Below, one piece after another: positions 1 through 9,989 of a stretch of 64,000 bases of DNA. The stretch is from Onthophagus taurus (taxonomy: Eukaryota; Arthropoda; Insecta; Coleoptera; Scarabaeidae). Location of the stretch: NCBI RefSeq assembly GCF_036711975.1, contig NC_091973.1:10664001-10728000 (forward strand), written 5' to 3'. How positions within the stretch are numbered: the first letter of the stretch is position 1; every line of letters begins with the position of its first letter. The position numbers were made by a program, and so were the translations under genes. The notes below the pieces were generated by a model. That model had not been told where the DNA came from. It made no database searches and saw only the letters and a program-made list of their open reading frames with translations.

Positions 1-774
1 GAATGACCACAGCATTTCGTCCAATGGTACGTATTCTCCAACACTGTAAGATAATAAGATAAAAGTCTCTGACAGCACTTATTTTATCTAATTCTTTTCG
101 TTAGTTTCTTGTATTTATGTTATCCAACCTGATACATTTCAACAAGAAACGAAATCTATTTATACCCATAGTAGCTGGAAATACATCATTACCAGTACCA
201 TCAGTTGTCCAGTATTCAGAAAGATTCATTGTTTCCATGCAATACTCCGATTAAATATAACATACCAATGGCGGCTTTGACTTCGATTAGATCAGTCTCC
301 TTTTTTTGTAATCATATTCCATATTTTGTGTTATCTCATCTATGTATATGTTAGTACTTTCAACTATCATATTTGGCATATTTTCTCTCACTAACTTCAG
401 CCAACGGGGTTTGTGCATTTTTGGCATAAGCTCTAACACCAGGTAAATGGGTTATGATATTCTCCTGTCTTGTACGAACAGTTTTTCGTGCACACTGTCT
501 TCTCCATTTTGTACCGTCTTTACCAGTAAGATATTTTGGTCTTCTCTCCTCTAAATAGCCAATATCTTCAGTATCAATGGCTTCTTTTTCTGCTACATTC
601 TGTGCACGAACTAACTCATCAGCGATGTTTTCTTCCGAGTCAGTCTCGTGATCACTGACTTCCTGGAAATTAGGAACTCCACCGAATCGTCATCGCTCTC
701 CAAGTCCTCATCATCTATTTGAACTTCCTTCGACATTTTCTGTAGTCTAGCAATTACTCTTTCGTAGTCGTCCA
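1..774 (-). pseudogene. piggyBac-type transposase (DDE_Tnp_1_7), N-terminal part
   Basis: A start codon at 772-774 opens an acidic N-terminus (MDDYERVIARLQ...). A basic stretch and a block KWRRQCARKTVRTRQENII follow. The later blocks HLPGVRAYAKNAQTP, IGMLYLIGVLHGNNE, DGTGNDVFPATM and NRFRFLLKCIRLDN are the conserved order of the piggyBac DDE domain. VPLDEMLW next to the window edge is the region of the first catalytic Asp. The frame changes several times and there are stops, so this copy cannot make a full protein. The C-terminal catalytic residues and cysteine-rich tail would lie left of the window. Confidence 0.85.
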
Positions 775-862
775 TTTTGACTAAAAGCCGTGCTTTGGAA
801 TAGACTTATTTCTTTGGAATAAGTAAGTACTACTGTTTACCTTGAAAATATAAGTAGATAAT

Positions 863-910
863 CTATAAAAACTATATATAGATAAACTATAAAAACTATA
901 TATAGATAAA
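863..910. repeat. two perfect 24-bp tandem units
   Basis: The unit starting CTATAAAAACTATATATAG occurs at 863-886 and again at 887-910, with a partial third start. It lies in the AT-rich 5' region of the piggyBac element, between the terminus and the transposase start codon. Confidence 0.9.
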
Positions 911-1141
911 CTATATACTATACTCTCTCATAACTTATTTTTAGTATTAGTATAGAATTTTCAAACATCAATAAATACGTTAGGTCTCAGAAGCCTAAAG
1001 CATCCTCTATTCGTAAATGGATCAATTAGTAAATGATGTCATTTTAGAAATCTGTAGCACCTATAAAGTTAAGAAGCTACCAACGACATAATAAAAGTAT
1101 ATTGAAAAATGTGAAAGTTACAGCAAAAACATAATGTCATA

Positions 1142-1177
1142 GGCCTGTCAGGCCCAACGTATTCACTGTAGGGTTAA
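1142..1177. repeat. piggyBac terminus with internal near-palindrome and TTAA
   Basis: GGG at 1171-1173 followed by TTAA at 1174-1177 marks the end. Inside it, GGCCTGTCAGGCC at 1142-1154 is a near-perfect palindrome with only the centre base unpaired. PiggyBac ends commonly carry an outer terminal repeat and an inner short inverted repeat; this palindrome could serve as that subterminal site, which is an inference. Confidence 0.75.
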
Positions 1178-1280
1178 ATTGAGTTCATGAAACCGCAATT
1201 CTTTCCCTATTTGATCGTCTCTCTATCTCCGCTAGTTTTCAAGATCTCCATACTAAACATGAAAAAAAAAACTCACCCTG
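1178..1280. mobile_element. mariner-type DNA transposon fragment (one end)
   Basis: Read on minus, the end is TATA followed by CAGGGTGAGTTTTTTTTTC at 1262-1280, with TA at 1281-1282. The same CAGGGTGAGT start occurs at the right end of mariner element F (56558), and CAGGGTG starts elements D and E. The rest is cut off by the piggyBac insertion. It interrupts the Polinton polymerase gene at a TA dinucleotide. Confidence 0.65.
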
Positions 1281-1282
1281 TA

Positions 1283-4020
1283 TATGACGTTTTCCATCGT
1301 TTTACCAAAAACGACGTTATTCATTAATTTGAAAAAGTGTTTTTCGAATTGATTTTTGGCCTGTTGTCGTAGGGTGGTGTTGAAATCGATGTAGGATTTC
1401 AGCCAAGGTGACTGTTTAAATCCTCAACAATATTCGATTAATTTTTTCAACAATTAATCCATGCTTGATGGATCTATAGTTTTTCTTATTCATGAAATTG
1501 GCTATTATTGAATATTGGTCGGAGACTGTTTTAAATTAGGAGGGCAAATTCTCTGCCAGAAACGGTGGATCATTATGTGGATCGTGGAGATTACCAGGAT
1601 AAATAATATCCACATCCAATGTCTAACAATCATCCGAACTGTCATCAATATTATCAATATTAAAATTTTCTATTTCCACTTCACTCATCCACTTGTAGTT
1701 ACTTATTGGTAGATATTGAGACATCGCCCACCCATACAAATTTCGGGTCATATGATGGTAGATATTTATTATTGGCGACCGCTTCTCGCAGGGAACATAG
1801 AGATATACCACCACGTATCCATTTCTGGATAAAATGTACCATATCGATATCAGTTAGCAACTTTAAATTAACGTTTGTTTTATTGAGCATGCCATCCCAC
1901 GAAAGATCAGGAGCAGTAAAATAATGGGCGGGGTCGAGGTTATAATAATTATCTCAAACTTTCCTGAATTTTTCGAAAACGTCCGATAGCAGTAGCAGAT
2001 CTGTTTTTAAGTAAACGTTTGAATAATATAATAATGTTCTACAAGAAGAATTATTCCAAACGTTTACTGCATGCGTATACTGCTCATCAGTTACATTTTC
2101 ATCGAACATTTTACTGGAGAAAGCCACCTTAGGTGGTAGAGCAGTTTCATTCAGCCTATCAAATGTCGTGTGACTAATTTGTGTGCGGGGAAAGATTGTT
2201 TAACATGACTAAAGTAACATTCGCTCAGATTACTAGCCAAACTATCTAGCGAAGAGGCCATGAATCGGAAGGAATCGAGGAAGCGTAATGTAAGATATTT
2301 TCGTCTGTCACCTTCGTTATTATTTATATTTTATTTTCTTTATTATTCGGTATGGCATCATATCATTATCTATATCAGCAATTTGTTTGATAAAAAGGTG
2401 GCTGCCAATATTCGGTTAAATTGTGGAAAAAAATTGGTAGGATAGAGGGAATTTTGAAATTGAGGTTAAAATTAGAGTGGGCAGGTCCTCCAAAATTTCC
2501 AGTTATCTGAGAATGATCAGCTACTTTACGATTATCACCAGTACAATTATCGAGTGTTTTTTTACAAATATGACAATTTAATGATGTATCGTAAAATAGC
2601 TGTTCAGCCTGTGACAGTGGGTGCATTGGAACAATATTTTTATAGCGATTATCATAAATTAACTTAGCGTTTTGTATTAACCGTTCAACAAACACATTAA
2701 CGCAATCCTGCCCCGCATATGTAACAAATTTTGAATCAAACGCGCAGATTATTTGATAGGCGAAACTGTATGGTATATGTCTATGGGCGTTGGTCGTAAA
2801 CGATTCAGCTTGATTAGGTTAACAGTGGGGGATGGGCTGTAAAAGGGACTCGAAGTCAGTGTAAACAACAAAAGATACCGCTAAGGTGTTTTTGAAATTT
2901 TGAAAACTTAAAATATTTCCTGGCACTAATTCACCAAAACAAATACGGCTAGGTTTGTTGGTCGGCAATTCCGCATGGATATGCAATTATACTTACAGTC
3001 ACCTTTACAGATCATTATCGCTTTTAAAACAGTGGAGGCAACCATCACACAACCATAACATTACGAGCACTGACCTGATTGGAAATTAGCCGAGAAAGAT
3101 TGCTAATTAATACATAGTGACCTCTGCCACCTTTAAAAATATAGAGTAAATTAATATGACGTCCCTCCACTCTTTTTCTTGTAAAATAAATTGGCCCATC
3201 TACAGCAAATATACCTTTAGACCGCTCACATAGCTCGTATACATTAATGCTGAGATTATTTGTTTACTCGATCTTTGTGAGATCGGTTAACTTACGGTTA
3301 ATGGAAAGTCAATTCCAGTTAAGTTTAAGACCTCGGAATGATGGTGATAACTCGTTTTGCGATTTCTATTTTGACGAGCTGGGTGAAGTGCGGCAGTTAA
3401 GCACCACGCTAAACATGCGTTATCATCATTTCCGATATTAACTTTCTCATTATCGGTATCGATAGTGGGATGTATGAGTTCCCGGCTAACGGAGAGTATT
3501 GGTTGATGTTCAGCTCCAAGTGAGAGATGGAGAAAAACGCCCATCCGCTATCTCTCCTGGAACTCTTCACTTTGTTTAACGATGTCGTCAGCCATTAACT
3601 CATACACCCCATCTAACTTAGTTGATAATGTCACGACTCTGAAGTTTGTATTAAAATTTTTCATAAAGTACGTGACATTATCAACATCCTCACCACCCCC
3701 ATCTCGCACCGTCTCCGATTTCACAAAGGTCGCGAATAATTGTAACTGTACTTTAATTGAACCATGTCTACCTTGTGAATTAACGATCAGCTTGAAGACG
3801 TCCGTCCGATACCGCTGGAGGTAGCTTGGAATGTCATCTTCGAAGTGGCTTCCAAATATTCTGTAACTGGCTACGCGTTCTTGAAAACATATCACCAGCT
3901 GCTGGATGCCACCCTGCAACGTCCCGATTTGCTAACGATGACTTCTCCTGTGCCCTACCAGTGTCGCCGCCCTCTGAAACACCAAGCCACATTGGTCGCA
4001 GACATATTGTTGTTGCTGCT
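1283..4020 (-). pseudogene. polB: Maverick/Polinton protein-primed DNA polymerase B relic
   Basis: Blocks appear in family order on minus. Around 3290-3900 is the N-terminal region ending in NLTGIDFPLTV. Around 3150 is HINLLYIFKGGRGHYV. Exonuclease motif I (VVYTDFESLL) is near 2870. Near 2400-2560 is a Cys pair (CHICKK) followed by VADHSQITGNF and PIFFHNLTEY. LTDIDMVHFIQKWIRGGIS follows near 1840 and the palm block NLYGWAMSQYLP near 1690. [12 protein letters not shown] at about 1290 is a conserved palm block. The polymerase would copy the element's own linear DNA. At least five frameshifts or stops are needed to follow it. The C-terminal palm/thumb is missing because a mariner fragment inserted at 1280. 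No capsid, integrase or ATPase gene of a Polinton was recognised next to it. Confidence 0.88.
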
Positions 4021-4236
4021 GCTGCTGTTGCTATTAACTCTTTTAGGAGCTCTTCTATTTGACAAAAAGAAAGAAATGAAAGAAATATGTGAAGCGTCAA
4101 ATAGAAGAGCTAGTAAAAGAGGTAATGAGCAACAGCAGCAACAACAATATGTTTGCAAGCAATGTGACTTGGTGTTCCAGAGCGCGGCAAGACTGGCAGG
4201 GCACAGGAGAAGTCATCATCGTGAGCAAATCGGGAC
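3921..4236. repeat. large inverted repeat carrying a C2H2 zinc finger in each arm
   Basis: Left arm 3921-4063 and right arm 4096-4236 are inverted copies around a 32-nt spacer. The innermost 16 bases (AGCTCTTCTATTTGAC and its complement) are perfect. Each arm encodes, reading outwards, a polyglutamine run and a C2H2 finger: YVCDQCGLVF...HRRSH on minus in the left arm and YVCKQCDLVF...HRRSHH on plus in the right. A further matched block lies outside the arms (3706-3727 against 4258-4280, GTGAAATCGGAGACGGTGC), so the duplication once extended further and the right copy lost about 200 bp. The left arm is continuous with the Polinton polymerase N-terminal region. Confidence 0.88.
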
Positions 4237-4280
4237 AGATGACATGGCACAATTAACTTTTGTGAAATCGGAGACGGTGC

Positions 4281-4496
4281 TACTGGAACTTACTTCTTGA
4301 TGATCTCACCCAACGCTTCGTTTGCCACGCTTGGTTTCGAATACACTTCTCGTCGCCAAATAGATATTGTGTTTTCAACTGTAGGTTAAATAAACGTTAT
4401 GTTTCTAACTGTAAATTGCTCGTTTATTCAGGACACCGACATCTTTACACTCTGTTACATTCTGTTCTACACACGCTCTTACACTAGCTTAGTTGC
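4281..4496. other. no gene recognised
   Basis: This AT-rich stretch has no coding signal that I recognise. It lies between the inverted duplication and the next ORF. An AATAAA-like string (TTAAATAAACG) is present near 4390. Confidence 0.4.
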
Positions 4497-4820
4497 CTAT
4501 ATAACAGATTGATACAAACTGTTAGCGCGACGATGGCAAACCTGGTTCACGGTGAGACCGGTAGCCGCGCACATTTCGGCTACGAAGGGTTTATCTCTCA
4601 TAACTCTGTAATCTATGTTGGCAAGTTTCTCAAAAATAACCGCGTCAAACTCAGGTACGACGGCAGACAACGTGTCAAAATATTGGCTCTCATGAGCCTT
4701 GCGTTCATGTGCGATGGTGGTCGTGTAATGTCGGGATTTAACAATGAATTTATTAAGGTTAATCATATGGTGTTCGTTCAACGTTCGGACGACAATTGTA
4801 TTCTTATTCTGCAAATCCAA
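4497..4820 (-). CDS. unassigned ORF of about 107 codons
   Basis: I do not recognise this protein. It is mixed-charge with no membrane segment or clear motif, and it ends with a stop at 4497. A 130-codon ORF on plus covers almost the same bases, so which strand (if either) was coding is undecided. I list minus because the Polinton polymerase relic beside it is on minus and could share the element. It stops just before the Tigger end at 4904. Confidence 0.2.
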   Translation of the reverse strand: MDLQNKNTIVVRTLNEHHMINLNKFIVKSRHYTTTIAHERKAHESQYFDTLSAVVPEFDAVIFEKLANIDYRVMRDKPFVAEMCAATGLTVNQVCHRRANSLYQSVI

Positions 4821-4903
4821 CGTTTATTAACCTTCGTTACAATGACGTTCAATTCGCAATGTGCTTATGCAATATTCTTAGCTTACACAATCAACACTTA
4901 ATA

Positions 4904-5412
4904 CAGTAATACCCCGAAGGTACGTAATAGGTGGGACCGGGTAGGATTACATAAGTCGAAAATTACGTAAGTCGAGTATATGGATAGGTTGAAGCAAAAT
5001 ATATTGTTGTATATATGTACAACAAAAGGTAAACCGGAAACATATTCTAAATCAAATTTATTTAAGCATTCTAATAACAGTATGAAACAAACCAAAAAAA
5101 AATTAATATTTTATTTATGTTTTGTAGACTAATTTATTTAGATTTAGTCATTTAAATTGGACGGTTCTATAAAACTGGTGATGGTAGTTTGGCGACATAA
5201 ATTCTTTTTCCAAAAGCACAATGACATCTTCATTATCATTACCAAATCGACTTGTTTTCCTAAAGAAGCAATATTTAGTACTACTTCGGTTATATAGTTT
5301 TCTGGCGCTGTTTCTGGTGAGTCGGCGAAGAAGTCCGGGCAAAATTTTTTCCAAATCCCCTTCAGTGTATTTGAGGAAACTTCGTCCCACGATTCTTTAT
5401 TAATCTTTATTA
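4904..5412 (-). pseudogene. Tigger/pogo-type element end with transposase C-terminal fragment
   Basis: The end CAGTAATACC at 4904 follows TA at 4902-4903, matching the CAGT start and TA target of Tigger/pogo elements. The next 70 bp contain the TACGTAAGTCG type repeats seen in this group. On minus, 5400-5190 reads KESWDEVSSNTLKGIWKKF and then an EVVLNIASLGKQVDL/NDEDVIVLLEKEF block. This corresponds to the C-terminal part of TIGD1-like DDE transposases, after the catalytic core. The reading frame shifts between the two blocks. The catalytic part and the other terminus are absent, so this is a truncated copy abutting the Harbinger Myb gene. Confidence 0.65.
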
Positions 5413-5506
5413 TTATAAAAAATAATAAAAAAAAGCGTTATTTACAATAAATATGTACATTATTATTATTTAAATATCATCAACAAGTATTTAACAAATA
5501 GATTAA

Positions 5507-5992
5507 TCATAGATTATCACTTCCATCTCTTTCCTTCTCATTTTCTAACATTAATGTTGTTAACTCTAATCTTTTCTTTAATAATTCATTATAGGTATCC
5601 TGGACAGCTTTATTGGACACTACACCATATAAAGCAGATCAATTTTTTATAAATACATAGTAGGTTAGTTAGTATTTTGATTGTACTTTTACCTTTCCTT
5701 GTTGTTTGCAAAACCCAATCGTTATTTTCCACGTACTAACGTGGCTATTTTCATTGTCGAGGACATTTTTATGATGCGCCACCAAGTCAAGTAAAAGTGT
5801 TATTTCTTCAGGTTTAAAATTTGCCCTCCGAATACGCTTTTCGGTCTGATTTGCGGTTTTTATTTTTTCGTGATCGTTAATTGCCACTAACAGAACTGAC
5901 AGGTTTATGAGAATTACCCACGAATTACCGACCATTACCGACGGACAAAGGAGATAGAAACCTGTAATACCTCTTTTACTCGTGGTCACCAA
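5507..5992 (-). pseudogene. Harbinger accessory Myb/SANT-like protein relic
   Basis: RRANFKPEEITLLLDLVAHHK, about residues 50-70 of the longest frame, followed by an STWK block, matches the Myb/SANT-like DNA-binding domain of the second protein of PIF/Harbinger elements. That protein assists transposase nuclear import and TIR binding. The frame ends soon after GKVKVQSKY at 5669. A continuation in another frame (VSNKAVQDTYNELLKKRLEL) ends with TGA near 5507, separated by ~50 bp starting GTAAAAG that may be an intron lacking a recognisable acceptor. The true start may be downstream of the first Met. It lies next to the terminus at 6154 and no transposase of this copy is present. Confidence 0.6.
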
Positions 5993-6019
5993 CAGTCATT
6001 ATAATATTCCCCTAGATTT

Positions 6020-6154
6020 TTACGTTAACTACTACATAGCCTATCCATTAGTTAGATCGAAATGGTAAAAGTCGTTTCGCAGTTAACTAATAGATAAGCG
6101 TTATCTTATAGTTAGACTAACGACCAGTTTAACTAGAGGTGGTAAAAGCGGGCC
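6020..6154 (-). repeat. Harbinger terminal/subterminal region (left copy)
   Basis: Read on minus, the terminus GGCCCGCTTTTACCACC at 6138-6154 is followed by TCTAGTTAAACTGG and several (T)AGTTA repeats. TAA at 6155-6157 fits the 3-bp TWA target. The same sequence in the opposite orientation starts at 22669. The neighbouring Myb gene supports assignment to PIF/Harbinger. Confidence 0.65.
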
Positions 6155-6349
6155 TAAGTGAATAATATATGAACTCTATATTAATATTAAATATAGTGTA
6201 CATTAGAGTTATTTTTACCATGTAATATTACAATTTTTACTATAATTCTTTTTACCAACTACTCTAAAATTTTTACACGACACGATTTTTTCCTGTGTAC
6301 GTTTTATGAGTTTTTAACCTAGTTTTATTAAAATCACCGCTCTCTCATT

Positions 6350-6801
6350 TGTTATGTGGGTGTTGGTCAAACCAAATAAAAAACAGTTTTCTTCTAATTA
6401 TATTAACTTTAACTTTATTTATTACAGCACTCTTCGTGTAACGTACCCGTTCGATTAGTAATTACAATAGATTGACCAGTTATTGATGATAGATGATTTT
6501 GCATTCAATTGACCCTCTTTTGTGTCTTACATTATGTTTTATAATTGTTCCGGACACGCGATTGTGACGATGCAATCGACCAATCCCAGAATGACATATA
6601 AAATAATGAGTTCAACACCATCGATATCAGAATCAGCAATTTAGCAATGAAAACAATTATAGTAACCAATTCTGATGCCGTTGCTACTTTACACAATTTA
6701 GTAATTTTTTAAAAATTAATTATATAAACAAACATCTATGAACTAGAAAATATTATAAACAATTCTATTAAATTGAAGGGTGTAAAGGGTGCTTTACAAC
6801 A
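6350..6801 (-). repeat. 3' LTR of Gypsy A
   Basis: It starts TGTTATGTGGG and ends TTTACAACA on plus, and is nearly identical to 17434-17847 over most of its length. It carries extra bases around 6500-6535 (a GACCCTC/TGTCTTAC block) and ATTTTTTAAAAATT near 6705 that are missing from the other copy. Confidence 0.95.
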
Positions 6802-6815
6802 TCATTCCCTCCTTA
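6802..6815 (-). promoter_or_regulatory. polypurine tract of Gypsy A
   Basis: On minus, AAGGAGGGAATGA directly precedes the 3' LTR start (TGTTGTAAAG). This is the expected plus-strand primer position, and the equivalent tract occurs in Gypsy B. Confidence 0.85.
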
Positions 6816-8632
6816 ATTTCGAAAATTGTACCTTGGATTGGTGCAATTTTCGCCAGTACTTGAAAAACTATAAGCATTCATTTCCAAACTAGTTTCATTA
6901 ACACTTGTGTCGGGCGGATTTACAGTTTCAGGTGACAATTTAGGATTCATTTTATTACATTTTATTTTGTTACGAAAAATGAAACATAATATAACAATTA
7001 ATATGCAGAATAAACATAAATAAACAATCAATGAATGAATATTAATATCATAAAAGTTATTGTAATTTAAAACTTGTCGTAAGGTATTTACATTACTGGT
7101 TGATATTAAAATACTATTTTCAACGACAGGTACGTTAAGAGTATCTGATATAAGATATAAGAAATGATGCTGCTATATGTATTATGAGAGTTTAATTTCA
7201 TAGAAGTGGTGTAAGCTGAACAATTTGGGTGAATTTGTAATATTCCTGTGTCATTTAAGTGGGTAGAAAAACGTTTATTGCATGGTGTGCAATGGATATA
7301 TATATTATCAGAAAATGGTATAACATATAATCATGAATTTGGTGAAGCCAATTGTAAATATACAGATTTCTTAATTTCAACAATGCGTTTCTCACAATTG
7401 TCGGGGATACTCGATGTTGGTAAAAATAAACTAGATTCACATCCATCATGGAGATGCGTGAAATATAGGGCTTTGGTTTGCTGGCATAAGTATGTGTTTA
7501 AAATTAATTTACATTGAGAAAATTCTAAATCGTTAATAAGAAAATATTGTTGTTTTGTTGAATCCATTACAAGATAATTACTTTGCGGCCCAATAAGAGC
7601 ATAGCGATTTTAATGGACTTTTACGGGTAGACTTGAATTTTTCATTAGATTGTACGTTTTTGAGTCTGTTATTGGGATTGACAATATAAAAGTTAATTTA
7701 TCATTGATATAGAATACATTTGTTTTAATCATATTATAAAATAAGTGAACATTCTCTAATTTAGGCGATAGGTAAACCTAAATTATCTAAATGTTGATTA
7801 ATATAATTAAGTTCGTAAACTAAACGTATCGATGCAGTAACGGACGGGTGAAGGAAACCATTAATAGCTAAAACAATTCCATCTAGAAGCTTATCTTGAC
7901 TATTACTAAACATAGTAATAAACGCACTTAAATTAATCCTTAGTTCCTGAATATGAAGAATTAATTTATTTTTGATTTCTGAAGTTGTCCGATTTCTACT
8001 GAGATCATTTACAAAATATTGTATTTTGTTAATTCTGTCTTTAAATTGTTGAAATTCAATAACGTTACTTGAAGAATTTAGAACTTCTACAGTACTTTCG
8101 ATTACGGAAGTCTGTTCTTTTAACAATTTAATTAAATGATTTTGATTTGGTTTTTAAGTGTTAATCTTGGATTCAAAATATTTCGCGTCTTCATCATCTA
8201 ACGTACCTAAAAGCACTTTTGAAGCAAATCCAACGAAGTTAATTAAGCCTCGCTTTGATCTAAGCTTTAGGGTTGAGGGTAAACCTAAAAATTCCGAAAT
8301 GAGCGACTGTTTATGATTTGCGTTTTCTAATGCAGTGATAATCGTGTGATCGGTTACTAAACATTCACGAATACCGAGGTTACTGTTTATTGTTTTATTA
8401 CAAAGATTCTGAAATTCGTGATGTAAATTTGAATAATTAATATAAAATTCAGTTAAATTAGATAAGTGATTAATTTCCAATTGTTATTAAAAAGCTTTAA
8501 TGATCCAATCTGCTCGTAGTACAACCCTGGACTCTTAAAGATGGGTGTGTAATTGTAGTACAGGTTTGCTGAATCAGTAAGCGATAACTTCATGCAAAGC
8601 AGGATTAGGAGCTGAATGTTATAGTAAGTCAT
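6813..8632 (-). pseudogene. env: Gypsy A envelope (F-type fusion glycoprotein) relic
   Basis: It starts at 8632, four bases inside the integrase ORF end, with a hydrophobic signal-like N-terminus (MTYYNIQLLILLCMKLS). After a frameshift near 8480 comes a dibasic cleavage site (RSKR, near 8250) followed by a hydrophobic GLINFVGFASKVLLGTL segment typical of the fusion peptide of errantivirus/baculovirus-F-like envelopes. Heptad-rich helical sequence fills 7761-8126. The C-terminus (6813-7031) has a transmembrane segment and a short cytoplasmic tail. Several frames are needed to follow it, so it is broken. Confidence 0.8.
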
Positions 8633-9964
8633 GGTCGTGGAATTCCTGAAAAAAGTTTAATACTAAGATTACTCAAAAACATTTTTTTTAGTCGATTAAC
8701 ATGAACCTTAACTAATTTACGATTAATTCTTATTGTATAATTTACGTCTGAATCTTTAGAAATAATTTCGAAGGGGCCGTTGAATAGAGGTTGTAGTTTT
8801 TTTGATTTTTCGACTGTGTGCGATTCGTTTCTTAAAAGAACTTTGTCGCCAACGCGGAATTTAATATCATTTGTTTTTATCATAACGTTCTTTGGAATTC
8901 ATTCAAATTCAATTCGTCAAAGTTATAAAGAAGTTCGGGGTCTTTTGCTAATTCGATTGGTAATATCGGTTTGAGTCCAAAAACTATTTCGAAAGGTGAG
9001 AATGAAGTAGAGGTATGAGGAGTGGTATTATAACAAAAGCACGCATATGGCATGAACTCATCCCAGTTGTCTTGATCTTTATTTATAAAATGTCTAAGAT
9101 ATTCTACCAATGTTCGGTGAGGTCTTTCGAGACTACCATTGCTCTGGGAATGATAACTAGTACAATTTATACGCTTTATGCCTAATAATTTGCATGTTTC
9201 CTTAAAAATTTCGCTCATAAAATTGGTTCCTTGATCAGTGACTAATAATTTTGGAGTTCCATATTTAAAAATTATTTGAGAAGTGAATGCTCTAGCGACA
9301 GTATTTGCTTCTTGGTTTGGTATTGGTACAGCGATAGATAATTTTGATAAGTCATCTTGACAAGTAAGAATGTATTTATTATAATTATTGGTTATGTTCA
9401 AGGGACCAACTATGTCTAGGAATATTTTCTCGAAGGGTTGAGATGAAGTAGTGGTAATACACATAGGGACCTTAGTACGTTTGGATAATTTGTTCTTTTG
9501 ACAATTTTCGCAGAATTTAATGAATTTCTTAATGTCACATTACATATTGTGCCAATGGTATTTTTCTTTTATATGTTTAAATGTTTTATTGACTCCTTGG
9601 TGTAATCCTATTGGTGTATTATGATATTCTTTTAATATTTCCTGAATTTGGTCTTTAGTTAAATCTTGTTCGTTATGAATAATAGAAAATTGTATGTCAG
9701 TATTTAGGAAAACATATCTAAGCATGGTTCTAATGGAAGATATTTTTAATCGATATTCCTGTATATATGAATCTTTTAAGTATAAATTGTTGATATTATT
9801 CGCTATACAATCATCTTTTAATTGTATAAATAGAGAAAACATAATAGAATAATCAGGTTTAGTGGAATAATTATTAGAAACGATTAACACAAATTTATTA
9901 CTTTTTTTATGTTGAAAATACGAAATGTAACCAAGCTGTAGATCAGTTGTTGTATTCAAAATAA
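8629..9964 (-). pseudogene. Gypsy A integrase region of pol
   Basis: From N to C (high to low coordinates): a zinc-binding HHCC segment (LHQGVNKTFKHIKEKYHW, then CENCQK) near 9490-9620, broken by a stop at 9540; then the DDE core in the ORF 8880-9464. The three acidic residues are visible in LDIVGPL, VTDQGTNF and NGSLERPHRTL. A C-terminal part (8629-8883, GDKVLLRNE...GPFEIISKDS) matches the DNA-binding tail. The motifs are present, but the split frames mean no complete enzyme is encoded. Confidence 0.88.
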
Positions 9965-9989
9965 ATTTTTCTTCCTCAGAAAGGTTTGA

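Larger units (their letters stand above)
1..1173 (-). mobile_element. piggyBac element, transposase 5' part and one terminus (continues off the window)
   Basis: The coding strand is minus, so the window holds the promoter side and the first part of the transposase. The rest lies beyond base 1. The outer end is identified by a CCC-starting terminus read on minus (CCCTACAGTGAATACG) abutting TTAA at 1174-1177, which is the canonical piggyBac target. About 370 bp separate the terminus from the start codon. Insertion was into a mariner-type fragment (1178-1280). The other terminus is outside the window, so the pairing of TTAA duplications cannot be checked here. Confidence 0.8.

Noticed and set aside
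3845-4300. Plus-strand 151-codon ORF with a C2H2 finger as a host zinc-finger gene
   Set aside because: The finger part is the right arm of an inverted duplication of the Polinton polymerase N-terminal region. The upstream third of the ORF is the antisense of the left arm.
4509-4901. Plus-strand 130-codon ORF as a gene
   Set aside because: No recognisable motif. It overlaps a minus ORF of similar length, and codon pattern does not decide between them.
6158-6345. Additional Harbinger or LTR sequence between the Harbinger end and Gypsy A
   Set aside because: Only AT-rich sequence is visible; no terminal or coding motif could be matched.
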